A stretch of DNA of 64,000 bases from Globodera rostochiensis. Its lineage: Eukaryota > Nematoda > Chromadorea > Rhabditida > Heteroderidae. Positions 1 to 9,413 of the stretch are shown here, in pieces. The first letter of the stretch is position 1; every line of letters starts with the position of its first letter. Location: the NCBI GenBank assembly GCA_018350325.1, contig JAEVLN010000008.1:2747794-2811793 (forward strand), in the 5' to 3' direction. A program made the position numbers and the translations under genes. Under the pieces are notes generated by a model that ran no database searches, was not told the origin of the DNA, and saw nothing but the letters and a program-made list of their open reading frames with translations.

Positions 1-94
1 CTTGTTTATTCCGCCCATCGAAACTATCGGAGTCCGCCCTCGCCTTCCTTATCTGCTGGCATCCCTTTTCCTACGCAATTCGCGCAAATGACTC

Positions 95-1080
95 TCCCCC
101 CCCCCCCCTCCCCCTCCAAAATAATCCCCCCCCCCATAATTATTGCCCCCCCCCCCTCAAATGACCCCCCCCCCAAAAAGGACCCCCCAAATGACCCCCC
201 CCATAATTCCCCCCCCCCCCCCTCAAATGACCCCCCCCCCTCAAATGACCCCCCCCCCAAAAAGGACCCCCCAAATGACCCCCCCCCCAAAAAGGACCCC
301 CCCCCCTCAAATACCCCCCCCCCCAAAAAAAGGACCCCCCAAATGACCCCCCCCCATAATTCCCCCCCCCCCTCAAAATGACCCCCCCCCCCTCAAATGA
401 CCCCCCCGCCCAAAAAGGACCCCCCAAATGACCCCCCCCCCAAAAAGGACCCCCCAAATGACCCCCCCCCAAAGAGGACCCCCCAAATGCCCCCCCCCAT
501 AATTCCCCCCCCCCCCCCTCAAATGACCCCCCCCCCAAAAAGGACCCCCAAATGACCCCCCCCCCATAATTCCCCCCCCCCCCTCAAATGACCCCCCCCC
601 CAAAAAAGACCCCCAAATGACCCCCCCCCCCCAAAAATGACCCCCAAATGACCCCCCCCCCAAATGCCCCCCCCCCCAAAAGGACCCCCCAAATGACCCC
701 CCCCCCCATAATTCCCCCCCCCCCCAAAAGGACCCCCAAATGACCCCCCCCCCATAATCCCCCCCCCCCTCAAATGACCCCCCCCAAAAAAGGACCCCCA
801 AATGACCCCCCCCCCAAAAGGACCCCCAAATGACCCCCCCCCCAAAAGGACCCCCCAAATGACCCCCCCCCCAAAAGGACCCCCCAAATGACCCCCCCCC
901 CCAAAAAAGGACCCCCCAAATGACCCCCCCCCCCCAAAAGGACCCCCAAAAGGACCCCCCCCCCAAAAGGACCCCCAAATGACCCCCCCCCCCCCCCAAA
1001 AGGACCCCCCAAATGACCCCCCCCCCCCCAAAAAAGGACCCCCCAAATGACCCCCCCCCCAAAAGGACCCCCCAAAGACT
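95..1080. repeat. C-rich degenerate satellite
   Basis: Runs of 6-17 C are broken by short words such as AAATGA, AAAAAGGA and ATAATT, repeating irregularly every 15-35 bp. All frames encode only Pro- or Gly-rich strings, so I read it as non-coding. It stops about 80 bp before the GPCR start codon. The G-rich complement could form G-quadruplexes (inference). Confidence 0.9.
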
Positions 1081-1159
1081 CCCCCGCTCCACCTCAATTC
1101 GTTTCTTTTCGCCCTCCTCATCTCCTCTCTGTCTCCGATTTCAGTCAGCTGACCACCCA

Positions 1160-4100
1160 ATGGACCTTCCAGCGGCGGCGGCGGGGGCGGCGCTTGGCCC
1201 AAATTCCTCGGCCAATTTCTCTTCCGCCGATTCGCCGAATGAATGCTTTGACATGAACGATTATTACTGGGAAAGTCGGCACGACCTCACCACACGGCCG
1301 GCGGTTATGCGCACATTTGCCGGCCTTTACGCGACGATCATTCTGCTGGGCGTGGTTGGCAACGCGTGTGTGGTGATCGCAATCGCACGGATCAAATCTC
1401 TCCAGGCAAAATACCCTACAAATTAGGCAAATGATTTAATGGAGAAATGATTTGAAGCGATTAGAATCGGCGCTTTTCTCTCTTCTTCTCAATTAAAAAC
1501 TCGATACCGGTTCAGACCGTGCCGAACATGTTCATCTTCTCGCTATCCTGCTCCGACATCCTCGTCTGCTGCATATCCGCCACCATCACGCCAATCTCCG
1601 CCTTTCGAAAAGTCAACAAAACCAAACAATTTGATTTGTGTTCGCGCTTTTAATCTGCTTCATTCCAGGATTGGGTCTTCGGCCAATTCTTCTGCTCAAC
1701 CGCGCCATTCATTGCGGTTGGTTGGAATGTTTTTTGCGGTGTTCGAGAGTGATTTTGTCGAGATTTTTGAACATCGTTTTGTTTTGGGGCCTTTCCCGGT
1801 GCCGACTTAACCTCGAGAAAATGTTGCAGGGGGTCAGTCTGTGCTTCTCCACCTTCAGCCTCGCCGCCATTTCTGTCGATCGCTTCATGCTGATCATTTT
1901 TCCCACCCGAAAGGCTTTCTCTCACGGCCAAGCGCTTTTTGTCATTATGGTAAAAAAACTCTCTTTAAAAAGAAAAAGCGCATAAAATTGTGTCCAATTT
2001 AAATTTGTAAGACAATTTGTCTGTTGGCCTCGGCGTTCAGTCTTCCTATGATATTCATGCAGAAACTGAGGCATTACGACAATTTCTGCGGCGAGTTTTG
2101 CTTCGAAGATTGGGGACAAAACATTGGCATCCGTCGGATTTACGGGTCAGTCTCTTCTTAAAAGATTTATTTTTCGAAGTTTTTAACTTTCATTTTCCCT
2201 GAAGCACTTTGTTGCTCACCGTCCAATTTATCATTCCGGTTGGTCATTTGTCTCAATTTGTTGTGTTCGGTTTGAATCACCCCTAAGCAACGGTTTAGCT
2301 CGCCCTGATCATCTTTTGCTACACCGCCATTTCAGTCCGTCTTGGCAAAGTGAGCTAATTGATTGTTTTGTACCGAGAATTCTCGGAAACCAAACCGGGA
2401 TTTAAAAAAAACCCCCCGCGATACTAAACTATCGTGGAATAATTAATACTAATTACCTCTTCTCCCCGAAAGAGTGTCAATTTTCGAAACAAAAAAACGT
2501 GCGAATGGCAAATGCCGGTGAGTGCGCAACGAAACGCTGCCACGAAGCGACGACAGCGGACAAATCGAATGTAATTAATTATAATTGAGCGGGCAAATTC
2601 CAATAAAGTTATGTCTTAGGGTTAGGAATAAAATTAAAATCCCTTTTTTCCAAAGTTCGGCGATTTCGGCATAATAATTTATTAAAATGCGCAATGCCAC
2701 AAACATCTTACCTAATAGCTTTAAATGTCTTCGTCAGGTTCATCGCCATGGTAATTGCGTTCTCCCTAAGTTGGGTTTGGAGCGTTCTGTACAATTTACT
2801 CCGTGACTACGAGTGCCTTCCCCCGTTGGTCACCCGGCAGGAGTTTTTCTTCGGCATTCTCACTCATTGCATTGCGATGAGTTCGACCGTTTGGTATTTC
2901 CTTTCCGCCGCCCCCCCCCGGCGCCCATTTCAAATAATTACATTTAAATAGGAATCCAATTTTGTACGCTCTGCTGAATCTCCAACTTCGGGCCGCATTC
3001 ATTCAACTCATTCCGGAATGTATCAAAAGGGTGCTAATCCAATTGTGCGGACGGAAGAAGAATCAGCAGCAACAGAAACAGCGAACTTCGGCCGCCGAAA
3101 AGAGCAGGTCCTTATGATCGATCGGAATCGCATATAAATCCGTCTGATCGATCGGATCGCATATAAATCCGTCTGATCGATCGGATCGCATATAAATCCG
3201 TCTGATCGATCGGAATCGCATATAAATCCGTCTGATCGATCGGAATCGCATATAAATCCGTCTGATCGATCGGAATCGCATATAAATCCGTCTGATCGAT
3301 CGGGTCGCATTAAATCCGTCTGATCGATCGGAATCGCGTATAAATCCGTCTGATCGATCGGAATCGCATATAAATCCGTCTGATCGATCGGAATCGCATA
3401 TAAATCCGTCTGATCGATCGGAATCGCATATAAATCCGTCTGATCGATCGGATCGCATATAAATCCGTCTGATCGATCGGAATCGCATATAAATCCGTCT
3501 GATCGATCGGATCGCATATAAATCCGTCTCATCGATCGGAATCGCATATAAATCCGTCTGATCGATCGGATCGAATATAAATCCGTTCGGATCGCATATA
3601 AATCCGTCTGATCGATCGGAATCGCATATAAATCCGTCTGATCGATCGGATCGCATATAAATCAGTCTGATCGATCGGAATCGCATATAAATCCGTCTGA
3701 TCGATCGGATCGAATATAAATCCGTATTGATCGATCGGAATCGAATATAAAACTTTGCGAATATCATCTGCTTCATTGTTTTCAGACTTTTGGGCATCCA
3801 AACCGGCGGCAGAGAGGCGGGTGGAGGGACAAAGAAAGTGTTGACCTGTTTTCTTTCTTCGCGTGGCTCGGTGGAGTTGTCGACCAGCAGCGATTCCCGC
3901 CACAATGTGTCGGCGGAGCCGGCGGGAATGAACGGGCGAACGACGCCGGCGGCGACGGCGGCGGTGGAAAAGGCACTCAAATTGAAGAAGGTTCAGCACC
4001 AGCAGAAGGTGAAAGGGATGGGCAAACTTTCGGAACGAACGTTTCAATTTGGAAAGAATGGGGCGACTTTGCCGTCGGAATTGGCCGACTCGAGGTTGGG

Positions 4101-4263
4101 AAGTCGAGCTGAGACAGAAACGACGATGGTTAGCGGTGGGGTGGAGACCAAACAGAGACTTCGGTTGGTCCAATGCGAGGAGAACGACCAACGGCGGGAG
4201 GAGGCTGAAGCAACGGCCGATGGGGCCGACATCAAAGAGTTGGACACCGACGAGCACATTTAA
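1160..4263 (+). CDS. Class A GPCR, neuropeptide (NPY/tachykinin-like) receptor
   Basis: Predicted seven-helix plasma-membrane receptor. Exons: 1160-1405, 1516-1611, 1669-1716, 1830-1949, 2012-2145, 2205-2238, 2299-2349, 2473-2570, 2738-2893, 2952-3107, 3786-4263. All phases join. The N-terminus has N-x-S sites. TM1 has the GNACVV core, and the TM3 start Cys can pair with Cys in the NFCGEFCF loop. The DRY motif is DRF (SVDRFMLI), TM7 has NPILY, and loop 3 ends KRRQRTNRM. TM6 reads LSWVWSVLY and lacks the usual CWxP proline. The cytoplasmic tail is long (over 150 residues), Ser/Thr- and Gln-rich, which suits regulatory phosphorylation (inference). The first intron starts with GC (CAG|GCAAAA). 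The last intron holds a satellite. The ligand cannot be told from sequence; NPY/NPR-type is my best family guess. Confidence 0.85.
3118..3757. repeat. 29-30 bp satellite in the last GPCR intron
   Basis: About 21 head-to-tail copies of a 29-30 bp unit (core TCGATCGGAATCGCATATAA followed by ATCCGTCTGA) lie within intron 3108-3785. Copies differ mainly by one A (GGAATCG or GGATCG). Each holds the palindrome TCGATCGA. The long minus-strand reading frames across it only translate the repeat. Confidence 0.95.
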
Positions 4264-4813
4264 ACGGCGATTGGCTGCCCATAAATTTATTGCAAATCAC
4301 GCCGAATTTACTTCAACCGCCTTCTTTTGACAATGAAAAGAAGCGGGCGCAGCTTTTTCCTGATCAAAATTCCATATTGAGAATCTCGAGTTGAAGATGC
4401 TTTACTGTTCATTTCTGTGGCACCCTTTACGCGTCGTATATATTATGCATATTAAATTATTTTGATAAAATCTTCTCAAAAATGTTTGGATGGGTTGGGG
4501 GCACATTCGATGGGTTGGTTGTTGGTGGATATGATGATATGGTGGGGGTGGGGGTTGTTCGTTCATGGTGGAGTGTGTCCTCGTCCTCCCCAAATCACTC
4601 CAACGTCCGGATGTGCCTTCCCTTTGGCCAGATCGATTGCCTCATTGTTCCCCTCCACCCACGCATCCAGCTCGACTTATCCCCTTGTGCCAACTCTCAT
4701 CCCCCCCCCTCCCCCCCCCCCATGATCGCCATCCTCCACTCAATAGACAAGAAGCAGCCACTTTGCCAAGAGTCATCTCCTCAGTTACCCCCCCCCCCGC
4801 CTTACCACGAAAA
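4264..4813. other. Intergenic, GPCR to FLYWCH-like gene
   Basis: Downstream flank of the receptor, then a G/T-rich stretch (about 4480-4580) and poly-C tracts (about 4702-4722 and 4790-4799) before the next start codon. No exon-like segment seen. Confidence 0.5.
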
Positions 4814-6061
4814 ATGTCAGAAAAAGATTCCCCCGAGGGTGCACAGCCCAAGCAGCAACAGAACCCGCCCTTAGACCAGACGGTGACCGACCTGGCTTTA
4901 CAGCAAGTCCAAATGGGACTCAACGTCTTTTGGCTGATTCAACAAGCGGCGTTGCAGCAACAGCAACAGCAACAACAACCGGTGGCCGAAAGAACTTCGT
5001 CCTCATCCTCATTATCCAAGTATTGTAATTACGCATCATTAGGAAAGCATTTGGGGCAAGACTTAAGCCGCCAAATAACTCCGATAATGGCGTCGTTAAA
5101 TTGGGTGCATTTTCAGGCAACAACATTCATCATTATATTCGGCACTTTCCACTGTCCTTGGTGAAGCGTCATCGTCGCCCATCCGTCCGACATTGTCACC
5201 TCAGCAGCCACAACAAAACTCAAATGGCATTCCTACAAAAGAGGATAAAAGGAGGAGGTGAGTGACTATTGTTGATTGATCTGATCAAAGCGTACAAAGA
5301 CATGAAACAAATGCCTAAATTGAAAAAACGGAATTTTCCAAACTTTCAAAGCTGATCAAACGCTTCCCAATTTATCAAATTCATAGGGATTTATCAATCA
5401 TTGGAAAACGATGGGAATATGTGAGCGATGTGCAGAGCTTCGCCGAGTTCGAGCAGCTCCGCTGCAGGCATCAAGTGTCTCGCAACCGCACATTCGCTCA
5501 CGGCATTCGCTACTCGTGCACTCAGAAGACCCAACTGAGAAGCAATTGTCCCTATCTGTTGCTGTGTTTGTTCTCCGACGGAGCAGGTCTTTTTTTTACA
5601 GAAATATCTTTTACTCTACAGTAGACTGAGAGCCTCGAATGGAATCAATTTTTATGGATTCCGGCATTCTAAACCACTGTGTTGAATTTGGCATTTTATG
5701 GTTCCGAACTTTGACAGGCGAGCACAGTGCCCCGGGGGTCGGCACAATTTCGGTGTATTCGCGAAACAAACACACGCACCCGGTGAAGGTCATCAAGGCC
5801 AGACAGCCGCGAAGGTTCGCCAAATTGGCAAAAAAGGAACGGAAAGGGTTGGAGACGAACGAAGAGGACCGTAGCGGCAAAATGCCCCAAGAAGCGACAG
5901 AAGCCGAAGAAACTGTTGAGAAAGGACTAAAAATTGGAAATGGCACGGAAAGAGAGGAGGAAAAGGCCATCAACGGAAGAAAATCCGGCGGTGCGCTGGT
6001 CGAAATGTTGTCCAGAATGTTGGCAGCCCAGCAGAAACAGAACGGCGGAGGGAATGCGTAA
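4814..6061 (+). CDS. Putative DNA-binding protein with FLYWCH-like Cys/His block
   Basis: Exons 4814-5019, 5117-5257, 5387-5586 and 5718-6061 join in phase. The N-terminal part is Gln- and Ser-rich with a poly-Q run. The middle (exons 3-4) reads RWEYVSDVQSFAEFEQLRC, then RNRTFAHGIRYSC, NCPYLLL and SRNKHTHPV. This gives a C-x(n)-C-x(n)-H-x-H arrangement with aromatic residues, like FLYWCH/WRKY-GCM1 zinc fingers. The C-terminus is basic then Glu-rich with a short amphipathic end. Assignment to FLYWCH is inference from spacing; function would be DNA binding or transcription control. The start is the first ATG after a pyrimidine-rich stretch and opens the Gln-rich frame. Confidence 0.6.
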
Positions 6062-6586
6062 AGACAACGAAAATAACGATAACATAAATTCATTTATAAA
6101 CGTAATTTAGGACAAAAGACCAAAAATACAATCAGAGTTCAGAAATTTTATAACTTTTGTACAATTTACAGTCAGACTGGTATAAATTAAATGCGTCCAA
6201 ATGCATGCAGCGAACAAAAGTTATAAAAAATTCCGTGATCGAAACCAGCAGAGAAAAGCGGTGTTATTCGAAAGCTCTTGGGACAAACCACAATACTGAT
6301 CGGGCCATTGGGGAGCCTTTATTTCGTCCCCTAACGGAAACCCGTTTTGGACGGTCGGGACCGAAACGACCCGCTTCCTCCGACCCGGAATTTTTTTTTT
6401 GAATTTTAACAAAACCAATGCATCCAACTTCTTGTTTATTTCGTTAGTAACAATTAATGCATAATGTTTGTGCCAACTATGTACAATATCAGGATGAGTA
6501 CGATAACACATATTGATGGGGAATAGAACACACTCTCAATACATCAGTTGGAAATATGTGTATAGAATACAATGTACATGTCGCAG

Positions 6587-6668
6587 AAGGGTGAAAATTA
6601 TACAATACAACACTGATCACACTCCCAAAGGGTGAAAATTATACAATACAACACTGATCACACTCCCA
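6587..6668. repeat. 41-bp perfect tandem duplication
   Basis: Two adjacent identical 41-bp copies (6587-6627 and 6628-6668), each opening AAGGGTGAAAATTATAC, just past the stop codon of the minus-strand phosphatase and so probably in its 3' UTR. Exact identity suggests a recent event. Confidence 0.85.
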
Positions 6669-6714
6669 TATCCTTCTCCGGCAGAGTTAGTCATCATATT
6701 CCTTCCTTCGCGTA

Positions 6715-7891
6715 TCACTCGGCGATTGGCGGGAAGAATTCAGTGGTGTAGTTCATGCTCGCATCAACAACCAGAACCGCTCCCGAGTTGCCGTGTCCCG
6801 CATAGTTAGAAGCCGAAAAAATGGTGATCAGTCGATTTTCGGCGAAGACTTCCGCTCCATTTTTGACGGGCTGAAACAAAGTTAAAACGTTACGGTAAAT
6901 AGTCAAAAAGTATCGGTCTACCTGATGCGAGCGGACAATCAAGCTGACGTCGAGCAGTTTGCGGACGTTGGCAACCACATCCTCCCCAAACATGACGCTC
7001 GCCCCTCGCGTGTTTGCACGAAATCCTTGAATCCCAGGTTCAGCGTCGGCCCAGAGAATGTCGAGCTCCAATGACGGATTGGGCGGGTCCGCAACCGGGC
7101 GACGCAGTTTGCGAAGCTGGTCCATGCTTTGCAAACTGGGAGAAAGGCCTGCATGGACGCCTGAAATCAAATACATAATTAGTTCATTACAAACGCCCTG
7201 GGAATACTTACATAGAATTCTTTTCCCGACCAAGCCGACGTATGGAAGCCATGCAAACGCCTGATTGAAGTGCTTCCAGAGGAGTTGAGCATGCTGTTGT
7301 CCGTAACGCTGGCCAATCTCTTCGAACAGTCCATTCCTTAAAAACAGAAAATCATTTAAATGTTATAAAGTGTGCAAAACAACTTACGATCGATTGATGG
7401 CACTGCTCTCATGATTGCCGCGCAGCAGAATGAAGGTCTCCGGATATTTGATCTTAATTTAATCATGTTAATTCCATGCATCAAAAAACGATTGCAAAAC
7501 ACTCACTTTGTAGCAGAAGAGTAGAACGGCGGTCTCCAAGCTCTGTTTGCCTCTGTCGACGTAGTTCCCGAGAAAGACGAAGTTCCTGTCCGGCGGGTGT
7601 CCGACTCGTGTGAAGATTCTCATCAGGTCCGTGAAGTGTCCGTGGATGTCACCGCAGATGATTACAGGCGGCCGGATCTCGACGAGTGATGGCTCCAGCC
7701 GGAGGACGTTGAGAGCAGTCTCACACAGGAAATGCACTTCATCCACGCTGACCTGAAAAACAGAGAATTAAGACGAGGATTCCCAATGTGAAGAAGCAAA
7801 CACTTACGCTTTCCGTGAAGTTTTGATACGCCGATTGCCGGACCTTCTCAATGATGCCTTCCACTTGACTGATGCTCAGAGGGCCCGTCAT
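6715..7891 (-). CDS. Divergent PP1-type Ser/Thr phosphatase
   Basis: Exons (5' to 3' on minus): 7891-7808, 7752-7507, 7452-7388, 7336-7212, 7160-6922, 6870-6715, giving about 304 residues, near PP1 size with shortened ends. Metallophosphatase motifs in order: ICGDIHGH, FLGNYVDRG, LLRGNHE, CVHAGLSP, IVRSHQ and FSASNYAG. In active PP1 the second motif is GDYVDRG; here the metal-bridging Asp is Asn (codon AAC). The other metal ligands (Asp and His of GDIHG, Asn of GNHE, the two later His) are kept. It resembles the expanded nematode PP1-like families. Activity is uncertain: it could be weak, changed in metal use, or a pseudophosphatase (inference). Strand identity and exons are well supported by the similarity. 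Confidence 0.9.
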
Positions 7892-8326
7892 GATGCTTGT
7901 TGCGATGATGTGGTGCTGGAGCTGTACTGCTGGTGTGATGATTGTGAAATAATAGTGTTGTTAACAAATGAAGACTTTCTTTGCCTTATATACATTTCGC
8001 CAATGTAGAAAATCACAAAAGTGGACACATTCAGATGACAGAACGCCAAAGATTTATTATTACAACAATTCGTTCAAACATTAATTCGCTTTTTTTCTTT
8101 TTTGCTGTCCATGCATAAAAATGAATGATTTTTTGCCAAAATTATTCAATAAAAAGACGCATCCCACATTTTTCTACTTAAATTTTGCCATTCCCAGTCC
8201 TTTTCGGTGAGGAAGGACTCATTGATTGATGATAAGACATTAAACGAAAAGAAAAATTTTGCACCAGGATTCCCGTATCATTTTTCTCCTCAAGAAAGTG
8301 TCAAAACCATTTTCTGTTAATCAAAA
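7892..8326. promoter_or_regulatory. Divergent upstream region, phosphatase / UFM1
   Basis: 435 bp between head-to-head genes, AT-rich, with no exon-like open stretch. It should hold the 5' sequences of both genes. No specific box can be claimed. Confidence 0.4.
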
Positions 8327-8876
8327 ATGGCTGCGACACCCGGAAGCGGAGCGAAAGTTACATTCAAAATCACTCTGACCAGCGACCCAAAGCTACCATT
8401 TAAAGTGTGGGTACTAGTTACTTTTGAACCCTTTTGTTTTGAGTTCATTTTTTAGGCTGAGTGTTCCCGAGAACGCCCCGTTCACTGCTGTTTTGAAATT
8501 TGCTGCTGAAGAGTTCAGAGTCGACCCGTCAACGAGCGCTATAATAACTGATGATGGTATTTGTTAAACAAAAATAGTTAATTCAAAAATATCAAATTGA
8601 GATTTCGATTAAAAATGTTGTCTCTTTTATTTACTGGATTTGCTCGCAAGCGATTTTCGATATGTAAATATTTACTGTCAAGGAATGGGTTCAAAGCGCT
8701 TTCGCGCAAATTCGATTTCCCCTGCGAGACCCGGATCCAGGTTTTTGAAAATATCCATTTACTCTTCAGGCGTTGGAGTTAATCCGGCACAAAAAGCATC
8801 CGACATCTTCATGAAATATGGCTCGGAATTGCGGTTGATACCGAGAGACCGGGTCGGCACAAACAAAGGCGATTGA
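8327..8876 (+). CDS. ufm-1: Ubiquitin-fold modifier 1 (UFM1)
   Basis: Exons 8327-8406, 8456-8556 and 8770-8876 encode about 95 residues. The core matches UFM1 almost throughout: [20 protein letters not shown], then [25 protein letters not shown] and [16 protein letters not shown]1 is processed by UFSP proteases to expose a C-terminal Val-Gly, then passed by UBA5 and UFC1 to UFL1 targets, mostly at the ER and ribosome. Here Val-Gly is followed by a five-residue tail (TNKGD), longer than the two residues of human UFM1. The N-terminus has a short Ala/Gly/Ser extension as in C. elegans UFM1. No UFMylation enzyme is visible in the window. Confidence 0.97.
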
Positions 8877-9413
8877 AGCGACTACATCAACCGAATACAA
8901 AACATATCGATTAAGCGTTCCGAGACCAGAGAGATTTCCTGTCATAATTTTAACTAAAGGTATTTTTGTAAACTTGTTGCTGGTTTTTTCGGTTATAAAG
9001 TTTTGTTCACAAATTTTGTTCCTATTCCCATAAATTAGAGCGGCTGTCCCTCCTCTTTTCGCTTTGCGCAGCGCGCTATTTTTAATTTTGGGGTAGTTGC
9101 ACAAAGCGGAAAAGCACCATTCGGTCGAACTTTGAAAAACTCCGCAACTTATCCAAAAATTTGCCAGATCAAATCTCTAGCATGAGATTCGCCCAATCCT
9201 GCTCAATTTCCACACTCCATCAGTTATTATAACTGTCCGTCTCTTTTATCGCTCAGAATATGCAATTTCGTCTGTTTGAAATGGTGCGAATGTGTCAAAA
9301 GTGAAATGTGCCGAAATCACAAAAGTCAGTTGCTCTCATATTTATTTCTATTCATCGAAGAATCTAGCAGAGTTCCACACCGTAGTCTCTAGTCCACATG
9401 TCGTTCTGTGCTA
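8877..9413. other. Convergent gap, UFM1 / AGXT
   Basis: About 540 bp between two converging genes, AT-rich, presumably both 3' UTRs. No further gene seen. Confidence 0.5.

Noticed and set aside
88..1092. Long Pro- or Gly-rich reading frames on both strands (also at 32300-32840 and 38633-39882)
   Set aside because: They only translate poly-C/poly-G satellites in every frame, with no start context, splice sites or domain.
3118..3757. CRISPR-like regular array
   Set aside because: Units are contiguous with no unique spacers, lie in a eukaryotic intron, and no cas genes exist; it is a minisatellite.
3023..3980. Minus-strand frames with repeated RSDRSDGFICD-like peptide
   Set aside because: Translation of the 30-bp intronic satellite, antisense to the GPCR; repeat phase shifts switch frames.
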